64,000 bases of DNA from an uncultured Peptococcaceae bacterium (GCA_937988745.1 CALKAR010000022.1:1-64000), one strand, 5' to 3'. Shown: positions 34,517 to 42,955, counted from the first letter of the stretch. The notes: generated by a model not told the origin, from the letters alone. A program made the numbers and translations.

Positions 34517-35076
34517 TATTCGACATCCTCCCTCAAAGTAAAAAAACCGAGCACCGTATCTCCATATTTCTCACGGCGCACTAGCTGAAATTTCGACATA
34601 CTTAAATCGATATCCTCTTTCGCTCCATATTCTGCTACGACCATCCCATCTAGTTGAATAATCCCTGCGTCATAAATGGCCGCAAGCGTCGGTTCAATTA
34701 GTCCCTGGCCATAGGGCGGATCAAGAAAAATTATATCAAAACTCTGGTTGAGATTGCCAAGACGCTGAATTGCTCGGTCAACCCGCATAGTGAGCACTTC
34801 AGCACCACTCAGCTTTGCCTTAGTCAAGTTGGATTTTATCATACGGGTGCAAGCTGATTTAGCGTCAACAAACACTGCCTGAGCCGCTCCTCTGCTGAGG
34901 GCTTCAATACCAATGCCACCATTACCTGCGAATAGATCAAGGAAAACTGCGTTAGAAATTCGCGGCTGCAGAATATTAAACAAGGCTTCTTTGACTCTGT
35001 CGGAAGTAGGCCGAGTGTCATTACCTGGAACACTGCCTAAGCGCACGCCTTTTGCTTTCCCTGCCACAACCCGCAT
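34516..35076 (-). CDS. rsmD: 16S rRNA (guanine966-N2)-methyltransferase RsmD
   Basis: SAM-dependent methyltransferase. MRVVAGKAKGVRL start, RPTSDRVKEALFNIL, SAM motif LDLFAGNGGIGIEALSRGA and catalytic DPPY. ATG 35076 has GGAG eight bases upstream; the frame extends to 35109. About 186 residues. rsmD-coaD pairing is typical. Confidence 0.94.
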   Translation of the reverse strand: MRVVAGKAKGVRLGSVPGNDTRPTSDRVKEALFNILQPRISNAVFLDLFAGNGGIGIEALSRGAAQAVFVDAKSACTRMIKSNLTKAKLSGAEVLTMRVDRAIQRLGNLNQSFDIIFLDPPYGQGLIEPTLAAIYDAGIIQLDGMVVAEYGAKEDIDLSMSKFQLVRREKYGDTVLGFFTLREDVE

Positions 35077-35147
35077 TGCCATCACTCCATTATTGGCGTT
35101 TATTACCAATTTTTAGTACGCATAAGAGTTAGCAAGCCTGCCACATA

Positions 35148-35237
35148 CTAGCAAATGAAAAGATTGACCTCCCCATAAGGCACAGGAATTGACTGGCTTA
35201 GTATTTCCCAGTCTTCCTCCGGTTTCTCCTCTCCCAT
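35148..35237 (-). CDS. Possible 29-residue acidic peptide ORF between recG and rsmD
   Basis: An ATG at 35237 opens a frame starting MGEEKPEEDWEIL and ending VNLFIC. No convincing ribosome binding site and no recognised family; it may be chance. It lies in the 140-base gap between recG and rsmD, where otherwise only a hairpin around the recG stop is visible. Confidence 0.2.
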   Translation of the reverse strand: MGEEKPEEDWEILSQSIPVPYGEVNLFIC

Positions 35238-35253
35238 GGACAGCAGGCCTGCT

Positions 35254-37278
35254 TTATAGAGCAGGCCGCTGTCTATTTATTTCTTCTCGCAGTGTTGGAT
35301 AACCCTCAAGCTCCGGATTCACCTGAAGGAGCTGTTGGGCTTCTTGAGCAGCTAGCTCTAATAAATCTCGGTCTTCTACAATGTCTCCCAGTAAGAAAAG
35401 CGGCTGCCCTGATTGACGAAGCCCAAGCAGATCTCCTGGACCCCGAATCTTAAGGTCTTCTTCTGCGATCATAAACCCGTCGGTCGAATGCCGTATCGCC
35501 TGCAGACGACGCTTTACTGTATCTGATTTCAAATCAGCTATTAAAAAACAGTATCCTTGTTTCTCTCCGCGCCCAACTCTGCCTCGGAGCTGATGAAGCT
35601 GAGCTAGTCCAAAACGCTCGGCGTTTTCGATCACCATCACCGTTGCCCGCGGCACATTCATTCCCACTTCAATCACTGTTGTCGAAACGAGGACATCAAG
35701 CTCATGACGGTAAAAGGCTTCTAGGACTTCTTCTATTTATTGGCCCATCTGCCCAGGGACCAAGCCTACTCGAACATCTTTGAGCGGACCTTTCACTAAG
35801 CGTTCCATTTCCTGGACCGCTGCTCGAAGATCAAGCTTGTCCGACTCTTCCACCAATGGAAACACCACAAAAGCCTGTTCACCTTGGCGAACCCGCCTCA
35901 CAACGAATTCATACACTTGGTCACGCTGACGAGGGTGGATCAGCCGGGTATCAACCTCTTTGCGGCCTGCGGGCATGTCACGAATGCTGCTCACGGCCAA
36001 ATCACCATAGAGAGTCAAAGCGAGAGAACGAGGTATAGGCGTAGCGCTCATCACTAACATATCGGCGGACTGTTGATCACCGAGTGCTTGACGCTGCCGC
36101 ACGCCGAAACGATGCTGTTCATCGACAATAGCCAGCGTGAGGTTCTTAAACCTCACACCATCTGTAATCAGCGCGTGCGTGCCAACCACAACCGGAAGCG
36201 TTCCTGAACTGATTCCCTCCAGCACAGCTGTGCGGTGTTTCTTAGGCATATTGCTCACTAGAAGTTCGACTTCAATACCAAGTGTGCTGAAAGTGTCCCT
36301 GAACCGCTCGACCATCTGCCGCGCCAAGACTTCGGTAGGGACCATGACAGCCACCTGCCCACCTGATTCCACCGCCTTGACAGCTGCGTAGAGAGCTACG
36401 ATTGTTTTCCCAGAACCTACATCGCCCTGTATCAAGCGGCCCATGCGCGCAGGGCTTTCCATATCGGCCCTAACATCAGCGATCGCCTGTTCCTGGCCAT
36501 TTGTCAGCTGAAACGGGAGGCTCTCAAAAAAGCGTTCTACAAGAGGTCCATCCGGTTTATGGACTTTACCGGGAATGGACGTCGCACTGAGCTGGAGCCC
36601 CAAATGAAATAGAAAAAATTCCTCAAAGATCAACCGTCTGCGGGCCTTCTCCAGTGCAGCACGGCTTTTCGGGAAATGAATCGCACGCAGCGCTTCATGC
36701 CGGTGTCCGAATTGAGCGGTTAGGTGACTGGGCAGACATTCATAAATCTCGTCTAAATACTGCAGCACATGCTCGGCCCACCTGATTCGCATTTGATTAC
36801 TTATCCCGGATGTCAGTGGATAAACGGGCGCGAGCCCGGCCTTGGGTGCCTTCAGGTAAAACTCAGGCGAATTCATCTCCCACTCTAGCAGTGCTCGCTT
36901 GACGGTTCCGTAGACCCAAATCTGTTTGGCACTCCGCAGGCGCTGGTAAATATAAGTATAACCGCGCTTACGATGAAACAAGAACCACGTTAGTTTCAGA
37001 GTGCCCCCTCCGGCCATGAGCCTTGCCTGCACCAAACGCCGGCCTCCCGAGATCTGCCGCTCAGAAAGCTCAATGAGTTCTCCTGTAATCAAATATTCGC
37101 CTTCTTCCTGGAGCTCTCCAGGGGTCCAGACGCGAGTGAAATCTTTGTATGTGCGCGGAAAACCATAGAGCACATCGCGCAGAGAATGAAGGCCCAGCTT
37201 CGCTAAAGTCTGACGCCGGTTTTCGCCCACACCTGGAAGGGCTGTGACATCACTGTCTAAATGGGCTTTCAATGCCAT
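35254..37278 (-). pseudogene. recG: ATP-dependent DNA helicase RecG interrupted by an in-frame stop
   Basis: RecG drives branch migration and fork reversal. Read through one codon, this is a full-length RecG of about 674 residues: an N-terminal wedge/OB domain (LPGVGENRRQTLAKLG), Walker A GDVGSGKTIVA, DEQHRFG, SATPIPRSLALTLYGD, then STTVIEVGMNVPRATVMVIENAERFGLAQLHQLRGRVGRG. A TAA at 35739-35737 falls inside the last helicase lobe, between LVPGQMGQ and IEEVLEAF, in the same frame on both sides. The two pieces are 513 and 140 residues with the stop between. By length the region is one residue shorter than other RecG proteins. Either a real nonsense mutation or an assembly error. Confidence 0.88.
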
Positions 37279-37293
37279 CTCCCTTCACCTCAT

Positions 37294-37318
37294 AAAAAAG
37301 CCCCTAGCAGCTAGGGGC
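37294..37318 (-). terminator. Intrinsic terminator after degV
   Basis: GCCCCTAG, three-base loop, CTAGGGGC, then six T on the minus strand. It lies between degV and recG, only about 16 bases before the recG start, so recG depends on read-through or a promoter not seen. Confidence 0.9.
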
Positions 37319-37328
37319 ATCACTATTG

Positions 37329-38192
37329 TTACATTTTCGGATGAATCAGCACTGCCATTGTGCCCATACCCACATGAACTCCGATAGTGGGACCAATCAA
37401 CCCAAGGATGACATCATCCTTCAGAGATAGTTCCTCTTTCAGTGCCGCATCCAACTGCTCAGCTTCATTGGGCACCATTGCATGGGTGAGTCCCACACTC
37501 AGGTCTTTATCAGGGTACTTGGCTCTAACCTGACCGGCCAGCTCCTTCAAGCGTTTGATGGCTCTACCTTTCCCTCTAATCTTCTCTAGAGGACTGACCA
37601 CTCCATCTTGAAGTGTCAATATGGGCTTGATATTCAGCAGTGTACCTAACAGGGCTTGAGCATTGCCGATCCGTCCATTGCGCCGCAGGTACTCGAGGGT
37701 ATCAACTACGAAAAATACCTGCATCTCAGAAATGGCGTAGTTTACCTTCTCGAGGACTTCTTCAAGAGCTGCTCCTTCTTTGAGCAGGCGAGCTGCAGCA
37801 ACTGCAACCAACCCAATCCCAATTGAAGCCGACTTGGTGTCAATGTTGATTACCTTAATTCCTTCTTCAGCCACCATCGTGCCGGCAATTACTGAGGATT
37901 GATAGGTACCGCTAAGCCTGCTGCTGAGATGGATCGAAAGAATTGTATCACCTGGTTCGGCAATTTCCAGATACTTAGCCTGGAAATCTGCTGGAGAAGG
38001 CTGACAAGTGCTCGGTAGCACCTCGTCTTCCTGCAGCCTCTTGTAAAACTCACTCACACTCAGGTCAATGCCGTCCCTGTAGATCTCATCCCCAAACTGA
38101 ATGCTTAGGGGAACAACATGGATGTCCAGTTCCTGCCGTACCTTCTCAGGCAGGTCACTGCCGCTGTCTGTGACAACATGGATCCGCGCCAT
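37329..38192 (-). CDS. DegV family fatty acid-binding protein (FakB-like)
   Basis: Binds a fatty acid and presents it to FakA for phosphorylation. 287 residues with VTDSGSDLP, STCQPSPADF, SIHLSSRLSGTYQSS (lipid carboxylate contacts) and GPTIGVHVGMGTMAV near the C terminus. ATG 38192 follows AAGGAGG. Next to the FakA-like gene, a sensible functional pair. Confidence 0.92.
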   Translation of the reverse strand: MARIHVVTDSGSDLPEKVRQELDIHVVPLSIQFGDEIYRDGIDLSVSEFYKRLQEDEVLPSTCQPSPADFQAKYLEIAEPGDTILSIHLSSRLSGTYQSSVIAGTMVAEEGIKVINIDTKSASIGIGLVAVAAARLLKEGAALEEVLEKVNYAISEMQVFFVVDTLEYLRRNGRIGNAQALLGTLLNIKPILTLQDGVVSPLEKIRGKGRAIKRLKELAGQVRAKYPDKDLSVGLTHAMVPNEAEQLDAALKEELSLKDDVILGLIGPTIGVHVGMGTMAVLIHPKM

Positions 38193-38216
38193 GGGATGCC
38201 TCCTTATCGGGTTTTG

Positions 38217-39857
38217 TTACTCCACCGATACAATGTAATAGTATAAAGGCTGACCGCCGCTGTACATCTCTACTTCACAGTCGCTATACTGCTCGCAGAG
38301 TTCTTCATAGAGCTCTTCGGCTTCTGCTTTATCCTGGTCTTCACCATAGTAGATGCTGATTACCGACGAATCTTCGTCGACCATATTCTCGACCAAGCGG
38401 CGCGCCACATCAGCGGTTGATTGGCCAACTACGGCAATTTTCCCTTCCACAAGGCCGATAATATCACGTTCTTCGATCTGGAGGTCGCCGGCTACAGTGG
38501 CTCGGACGGCATAGGTAACTTCACCTGTTTTGACCTCGCTCTTGTGCGCTTCCATAGCTTCTAAGTTGTGTTCCAAAGAAGCTTCTGGTTCGTAGTACAT
38601 CAAAGCGGTGATGCCTTGAGGTATAGACCGAGTCGCCACCACTCCAATAGGTTTATCGGCGAGCTCCCGCACCTGATTGGCAGAGAAGATGACGTTCTTG
38701 TTGTTTGGCAGAATAATCACCGCATCAGCATTAACGCTTTCTACTGCTTTCAAAAGATCTTCGGTGCTGGGGTTCATAGTCTGACCGCCTGGTACGATCA
38801 CATCTACTCCTAGGCTCATAAAAATATCGGCCAGACCTTTGCCAGGAACAACAGCAACTAGTCCGAGGGGCTTGCGTTCACCCTGCGGAGCAGATATGGT
38901 GTTAAGCCCATGCTGATGTTCTTCCGTGTACTGTTCATTCTGCAGCTGCATGTTGTCGATTTTGATGTCAGTCAGATTACCTAGAGCGCCGCAGAATTCC
39001 AATACTTCTCCAGGATGGTCTGTGTGAATATGAACTTTTACAACACGCTCATCTCCGACGACCAGCATCGATTCGCCTTTGGGCTCCAAAGAGCTGCGGA
39101 CATAATCAGGATCTAGGTCGGTACCAAGAATCAAAAACTCAGTACAGTATTTGTTTACCAACTCGCCTTCGATGCGAGAGATACCTTCCTGAACCTCTAC
39201 CGCACGTGCAGGCTGAAGTTCTACATCGGCGTATTCGAGTGGTTTTCCTTCGAGACCGTGTACAAAGCCTTCAAAGATACACAAAAGCCCCTGTCCACCT
39301 GCATCGACTACACCAGCTTCTTTCAGGACCGGCAGGTGCTTAGGGCTGTCTTGCACGGCCTGAGCGGCGGCTTCATAGGCTGCATACAGCACTTCGGCGG
39401 CATTAGCTCCTTCTTCGGCGGCAGCAGCAGCGGCTGATGCTGCTTCACGGCCGACTGTCAGCATTGTACCTTCTACCGGCTTCATTACCGCTCTGTACGT
39501 AGTTTCCGAAGATTTGCGCAGCGCTCTGGCTAAATCTTCACCTGTTACTTCCGCTGTTACATCGGCTAAGCCCTCTGCAAAACCCCGAAAATACTGTGAT
39601 AAAATTACACCGCTGTTACCCCGGGCCCCCATCAAGGAGCCACGAGCCAGCGCTGATACTAATCGACTGATATTATCTGGTTCAACCTTTTCGATTTCTT
39701 TTAGTGCCGCATTCAAAGTAAGCGACATGTTGGTTCCCGTGTCGCCATCTGGTACCGGGAAAACATTGAGACTGTTGACCATATCTTTCTGCTGCGTGAG
39801 GAGTGATCCCGCGTGCAGCAGCATATTTTTCAATACACTTCCGGTAATGACTTCCAA
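38217..39857 (-). CDS. fakA: Fatty acid kinase FakA (YloV, DhaL domain protein)
   Basis: Phosphorylates exogenous fatty acids bound to FakB. 546 residues: an N-terminal DhaL-like ATP-binding domain (NVFPVPDGDTGTNMSLTL, LMGARGNSGVILSQYFRG), a central domain (EGELVNKYCTEFLILG, VHIHTDHPGEVL) and a C-terminal DegV-like lobe. The start is TTG at 39857, seven bases after GGAGG. Follows asp23, the usual yloU-yloV order. Confidence 0.93.
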   Translation of the reverse strand: MEVITGSVLKNMLLHAGSLLTQQKDMVNSLNVFPVPDGDTGTNMSLTLNAALKEIEKVEPDNISRLVSALARGSLMGARGNSGVILSQYFRGFAEGLADVTAEVTGEDLARALRKSSETTYRAVMKPVEGTMLTVGREAASAAAAAAEEGANAAEVLYAAYEAAAQAVQDSPKHLPVLKEAGVVDAGGQGLLCIFEGFVHGLEGKPLEYADVELQPARAVEVQEGISRIEGELVNKYCTEFLILGTDLDPDYVRSSLEPKGESMLVVGDERVVKVHIHTDHPGEVLEFCGALGNLTDIKIDNMQLQNEQYTEEHQHGLNTISAPQGERKPLGLVAVVPGKGLADIFMSLGVDVIVPGGQTMNPSTEDLLKAVESVNADAVIILPNNKNVIFSANQVRELADKPIGVVATRSIPQGITALMYYEPEASLEHNLEAMEAHKSEVKTGEVTYAVRATVAGDLQIEERDIIGLVEGKIAVVGQSTADVARRLVENMVDEDSSVISIYYGEDQDKAEAEELYEELCEQYSDCEVEMYSGGQPLYYYIVSVE

Positions 39858-39872
39858 GATTCTTCCTCCCGA

Positions 39873-40241
39873 CTATCTTCTGCCTGGCTGCGTGACACGC
39901 ACGCCTTGCACCCGAACGTTGATATTCTCAACTTTCAGACCGAGTGTTGTTTCAACGGCATATTTTACCCGTTCTTGTACAATCCGGGCAACCTCAGAAA
40001 TTTTCACACCATATTCCACTACGATGTACAGCGTAACACTAATCTTATCATCATGGAATTGAATGTCTACGCCGCGTTCGTAATTCTCCCTCCGCAGAAG
40101 ATCGGTAAGTCCTTCTTGCACACTGCGGGGAGCCATCCCCACTAAACCATAGCATTCCATCGCGGCCACACCACAAACTGTGGCAATCACTTGTTCGCTG
40201 ATATTGATCTTTCCCAAATCTGAGTGGAACTCTTGGGCCAT
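39873..40241 (-). CDS. Asp23/YloU family alkaline shock protein
   Basis: Envelope-stress-associated family of unclear mechanism. 122 residues from ATG 40241 (GGGAGGG upstream): GKINISEQVIATVCGVAAMECYGLVGM and the repeated beta-strand pattern ending ENINVRVQGVRV. The open frame to 40307 has no site. Divergent from rpmB. Confidence 0.92.
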   Translation of the reverse strand: MAQEFHSDLGKINISEQVIATVCGVAAMECYGLVGMAPRSVQEGLTDLLRRENYERGVDIQFHDDKISVTLYIVVEYGVKISEVARIVQERVKYAVETTLGLKVENINVRVQGVRVTQPGRR

Positions 40242-40315
40242 GATAGTCCCTCCCTTAGGAGTGAGCTGCAATTGTCGAAAGTTCGCTGCAGTTCCTCTGT
40301 AATTCATCAGATATC

Positions 40316-40344
40316 ATTTTATCCATTTCACTGGCAAATGTAAA
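40316..40344 (-). promoter_or_regulatory. Promoter of asp23-fakA-degV
   Basis: TTTACA (40344-40339), 17 bases, TAAAAT (40321-40316) on the minus strand. Confidence 0.7.
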
Positions 40345-40354
40345 GGATTTTTAC

Positions 40355-40368
40355 CTTGCAATTGCAAG
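40355..40368. repeat. Perfect 14-bp palindrome over the rpmB -35 element
   Basis: CTTGCAATTGCAAG reads the same on both strands. It covers the -35 box of the rpmB promoter and lies between the divergent rpmB and asp23 promoters, so it could be an operator. Confidence 0.4.
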
Positions 40369-40384
40369 CACGCTGTGCTACAAT
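40356..40384 (+). promoter_or_regulatory. Promoter of rpmB
   Basis: TTGCAA (40356-40361), 17 bases, TACAAT (40379-40384). Confidence 0.75.
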
Positions 40385-40427
40385 GATTTACGTTACTAGG
40401 AGACGGTACAAAAAGGAGGTTAGATGT

Positions 40428-40619
40428 ATGGCCAGAAGGTGCATTATTTGTGACAAGCACACTAAGACAGGAAACATCCGGAGCCACGCCGAAAACAAGA
40501 CCCGGCGCACTTGGAAGCCTAATCTACAGAAAATCCGGGTGTACGTTAACGGCAGCCCACGCCGCGCCTATGTATGTACCAACTGCATCAAGAGCGGAAG
40601 GGCACAGCGTGTCATCTAA
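40428..40619 (+). CDS. rpmB: 50S ribosomal protein L28
   Basis: 63 residues, MARRCIICDKHTKTGNIRSHAENKTRR, with two cysteine pairs (CIIC and CTNC), the zinc-binding form. ATG 40428 follows AAGGAGGT by seven bases; the longer frame from 40356 runs through the promoter. It is a monocistronic unit with its own promoter and terminator. Confidence 0.96.
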   Translation: MARRCIICDKHTKTGNIRSHAENKTRRTWKPNLQKIRVYVNGSPRRAYVCTNCIKSGRAQRVI

Positions 40620-40639
40620 CCTCAGCCTCGAGGACAACA

Positions 40640-40670
40640 AACCCCAGGTCATCCTGGGGTTATTTTTTTT
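40640..40670 (+). terminator. Intrinsic terminator of rpmB
   Basis: AACCCCAGG, four-base loop, CCTGGGGTT, then A and eight T. It overlaps the last codons of the convergent thiN gene. Confidence 0.93.
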
Positions 40671-41301
40671 GGTGAACCACTAAGAGCACTCCTGCAGAGC
40701 AAGTTATATTTATGCGCTCGGCCGTTGCTTTATTACTTATACCCAAAGTGGCTCCTTTGATGAGTGTTCCATTCTCTAGGGGATAATATAGGCCGGAAAC
40801 AGTAACCCCCTCGCACTTGTCAGATAGAGCAAGCAGCGATATCGTATCCCCTCGTTCCACGTTTAGTTCTATCCTATCGGTAGCGGTGTAAAGATGGGCG
40901 GCAGAAGTCAAGAGCTCGCCGCCCACCCCCTGTAATGCCAGCTTATACAAAATGTCCAGATTAGCCAGACTGTGATCAATTCTACTTCCCCAGACTCCAG
41001 TCATGGCGATCTTCTTAACACCGCGTTCTAGTGCAACTTCTACAGCCAGTTCTCCATCAGTCTTGTCCTTGTGTATCGGAAATTGAATCACTTCGGCGTC
41101 GTTTTCTTGGCACCAATCTGTGATGTCAGTTTCCAGCGAATCAAAATCTCCCAGCACAATATGGGGCACAATACCCCACCTCTGTGCGTGGTGTACCCCG
41201 CCATCGGCACAAATAACGAGAGTGTCGTCAGAAATCTGGGGCGCAAATAGTGGTACGTCTTCGCCAGAGCCAATTATGAAAGCCTTATTGGGCTGGTTCA
41301 A
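40660..41301 (-). CDS. thiN: Thiamine pyrophosphokinase
   Basis: Converts thiamine to thiamine pyrophosphate. CADGGVHHAQRWG, GDFDSL, KDKTDGELAVE and GVWGSRIDHSLANL are the family motifs. The TTG at 41301 (213 residues) has GGAAGG six bases upstream, inside the thiT end; the frame reaches 41328. Coupled to thiT, so uptake and activation of thiamine are joined under one riboswitch. Confidence 0.93.
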   Translation of the reverse strand: MNQPNKAFIIGSGEDVPLFAPQISDDTLVICADGGVHHAQRWGIVPHIVLGDFDSLETDITDWCQENDAEVIQFPIHKDKTDGELAVEVALERGVKKIAMTGVWGSRIDHSLANLDILYKLALQGVGGELLTSAAHLYTATDRIELNVERGDTISLLALSDKCEGVTVSGLYYPLENGTLIKGATLGISNKATAERINITCSAGVLLVVHQKK

Positions 41302-41797
41302 AGATGTCCTTCCTAGCCCTGATGACAAATAAAATCACTCCCACCAAAATGGTTTCAGGAATTAAGAAGGTCCCGTTATATACCACAGAGTATATCAGCG
41401 CTGAGGTACCTTCTGGAGCATATTCCGCAAAGAAGACTACACCAGAAATTATATGAGCCAGATAACGGAGCAGAGCACCAACTGCCACGCCAACGGTCAT
41501 ATTATCGCGGAAGTACCCTGCGACACCCAGTGCAGCAAACGGGATGGGATAATCAAGCAGTACCTGTACCGGGTGCATAATAAATGGGTCGGTCATAAGC
41601 TTCAGAACCCCAAAGAGCGCACCGCCTAAGATCCCCACACGTCCTCCGCGCCGAAATGCTAATACAAAGATCGGCAGCATGTCAATCCCAATGGAACCAC
41701 CTTGGGGAAGGCGCCAAAGCCGAATCATAGACAGAACCAGAGCAGCACCTACTAAGACTGCCGTTTCAACCATGATTTGTACATTCCGTCTCTCCAT
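41285..41797 (-). CDS. thiT: Energy-coupled thiamine transporter ThiT
   Basis: Substrate-binding S component of an ECF thiamine importer. 170 residues from ATG 41797, with about six hydrophobic helices and the typical WRLPQGGSIGIDMLPIFVLAFRRG segment, GVLKLM and the YNGTFLIPE loop. GGGAGGAG upstream. Immediately downstream of a THI-box riboswitch, which supports the substrate. Confidence 0.92.
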   Translation of the reverse strand: MERRNVQIMVETAVLVGAALVLSMIRLWRLPQGGSIGIDMLPIFVLAFRRGGRVGILGGALFGVLKLMTDPFIMHPVQVLLDYPIPFAALGVAGYFRDNMTVGVAVGALLRYLAHIISGVVFFAEYAPEGTSALIYSVVYNGTFLIPETILVGVILFVIRARKDIFEPAQ

Positions 41798-41853
41798 GAC
41801 ATCTCCTCCCAAAAAATAAGCTGCGGACACAAGTTCCACAGCCAGAAAAGCTG

Positions 41854-41937
41854 TCCGCTTCCCTTCGCTGGCATTACCCAAACAGGTTCTAAGGGTCAGG
41901 AATAATCCTATCTCAGCCTTATGGCTCCCCTAGCGGA
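41854..41937 (-). promoter_or_regulatory. TPP (THI-box) riboswitch upstream of thiT
   Basis: On the minus strand the conserved GGGGAGCC, GGCTGAGA, ACCCTTAGAACCTG and GGGTAATGCCAGCGAAGGGAA segments occur in order. The closing P1 helix is TCCGCT (41937-41932) with AGCGGA (41859-41854). Downstream, GCGGACA can pair with TGTCCGC near 41825, competing with P1. A T-run lies six bases after that hairpin. I could not settle whether control acts on termination or on the ribosome binding site. Confidence 0.92.
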
Positions 41938-41973
41938 ACTCGTAACCACTATTTGATTTGACTCATTACTTCA

Positions 41974-42002
41974 ATTCTACTCATTATCAAAAACTCCTGC
42001 AA
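41974..42002 (-). promoter_or_regulatory. Promoter of thiT-thiN riboswitch transcript
   Basis: TTGCAG (42002-41997), 17 bases, TAGAAT (41979-41974) on the minus strand. The predicted start near 41967 lies about 30 bases before the aptamer. The -35 box abuts the terminator of the upstream RNA gene. Confidence 0.65.
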
Positions 42003-42027
42003 TAAGAAACGGCACCGATTGGTGCCG
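42001..42027 (-). terminator. Intrinsic terminator of the small RNA
   Basis: CGGCACC, AATC loop, GGTGCCG, then TTTCTTATT on the minus strand. Confidence 0.85.
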
Positions 42028-42207
42028 CTCCGCAGAAGGTATGTACTGCAATGTATTTTAGTTTGCGCCCAAGGGAGAAGTTATTTTTTGTTTTTTGTGG
42101 TGATCGGACTAGACACCTACTACTATGAAAGGGTAACCTATCTCAAACGTAACGGAACCCGTGACGGACCTATCAACCTCCCTTATCTATGTATTTACCT
42201 TCTGCGC
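42001..42207 (-). ncRNA. Structured small RNA gene of unassigned family (about 200 nt)
   Basis: This stretch between rpe and thiT has no convincing protein gene but a complete RNA transcription unit on the minus strand: a consensus promoter, a predicted start near 42207, and an intrinsic terminator at 42027-42001. The first transcribed bases CGCAGAAGGTA (42206-42196) pair perfectly over 11 bp with TACCTTCTGCG (42041-42031) just before the terminator, so the RNA is closed end to end. Inside, AAGGGAG (42184-42178) pairs with CTCCCTT (42077-42071). A hairpin lies at 42166-42148 (8 bp with one mismatch, GTT loop) and a GGTG/CACC hairpin at 42117-42099. Two GATAGGT motifs flank the first hairpin, and an A-rich strand follows the second. 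It lacks the motifs of SRP RNA, tmRNA and RNase P. 6S RNA or the raiA motif are possible but unconfirmed. Confidence 0.75.
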
Positions 42208-42213
42208 ATTCTC

Positions 42214-42242
42214 AGTATAAATTAAATTGTCAGACTTGTCAA
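42214..42242 (-). promoter_or_regulatory. Consensus promoter of the small RNA
   Basis: TTGACA (42242-42237), 17 bases, TATACT (42219-42214) on the minus strand. The predicted start coincides with the first base of the RNA's closing helix. Confidence 0.85.
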
Positions 42243-42274
42243 GCCCCACGATAGATATTTGCGACACTTTGCGA

Positions 42275-42301
42275 TAAAAAAAGGGGGAGATCAACCCCCT
42301 T
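42275..42301 (-). terminator. Intrinsic terminator of rpe
   Basis: AAGGGGG, seven-base loop, CCCCCTT, then a run of T on the minus strand; the stem includes the last rpe codons. It isolates the downstream RNA gene from the rpe operon. Confidence 0.9.
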
Positions 42302-42941
42302 GACGCATTTTCTCAATATATTCTGCCGGATCTGAACTGGAAAAAATTGCAGAACCGGCTACCAAAATATCTACACCAGCTTCCACAAGCGCCGCAGCAT
42401 TAGCATGCGAAACACCGCCGTCGACCTGGATTTTTATCGGTCGCTCCCCGATCAGCCTGCGGCAGTCCCTGATCTTTTCGTATGATGCCGGAATGAACTT
42501 CTGTCCACCAAAGCCCGGATTAACGGTCATGATCAAGATTAAGTCTAGATCGTCTAGGATATACTGAAGACCGCCCAAGGAGGTGTGGGGATTTAATGCT
42601 ACCCCAGCCCCGACCCCTAACTCTCGAATCAGAGCTAGAGTGCGCTGCAGATGATCAACCGCTTCATAATGGACAGTTATATATGCTGGCTTCAGCTCGG
42701 CAAAACCGGGAATAAAGCGATCAGGTTCTTCAACCATGAGATGGACATCCAATGGGATATCAGTCGCTCGCTTTACAGCTTGAGCTACCGGCATCCCGTA
42801 GCTGATATTAGGTACATAATGCCCGTCCATCACATCGAAATGAATAAGATCAGCATTCCTTACTCGCTCCAGTTCTTCGCCCAAACGGGTAAAGTCAGCT
42901 GACAATATGGAAGGTGCTATTTGCGGTCTAATGCTGTTCAC
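42291..42941 (-). CDS. rpe: Ribulose-phosphate 3-epimerase
   Basis: Interconverts ribulose 5-phosphate and xylulose 5-phosphate in the pentose phosphate pathway. 216 residues, TIM barrel: APSILSADF, HFDVMDGHYVPNIS (metal and catalytic Asp), VHLMVEEPD, MTVNPGFGGQKF and IQVDGGV. The start is GTG at 42941 with GAGAGGAA upstream. Follows rsgA, the normal order. Confidence 0.96.
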   Translation of the reverse strand: MNSIRPQIAPSILSADFTRLGEELERVRNADLIHFDVMDGHYVPNISYGMPVAQAVKRATDIPLDVHLMVEEPDRFIPGFAELKPAYITVHYEAVDHLQRTLALIRELGVGAGVALNPHTSLGGLQYILDDLDLILIMTVNPGFGGQKFIPASYEKIRDCRRLIGERPIKIQVDGGVSHANAAALVEAGVDILVAGSAIFSSSDPAEYIEKMRQGG

Positions 42942-42955
42942 TTCCTCTCACAAAC

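Noticed and set aside
35254..35284. Hairpin around the recG stop considered as a terminator
   Set aside because: The stem (GGCCTGC/GCAGGCC) is good, but no T-run follows on the minus strand; the T-rich side faces the plus strand, where no gene ends.
35737..35739. recG stop codon considered as recoding (selenocysteine or pyrrolysine)
   Set aside because: The codon is TAA, which is not used for either, and the position is not a functional residue in RecG.
42019..42225. 68-residue plus-strand ORF in the rpe-thiT gap
   Set aside because: No ribosome binding site or recognisable features, and it lies antisense to the whole structured RNA unit whose helices and terminator explain the sequence better.
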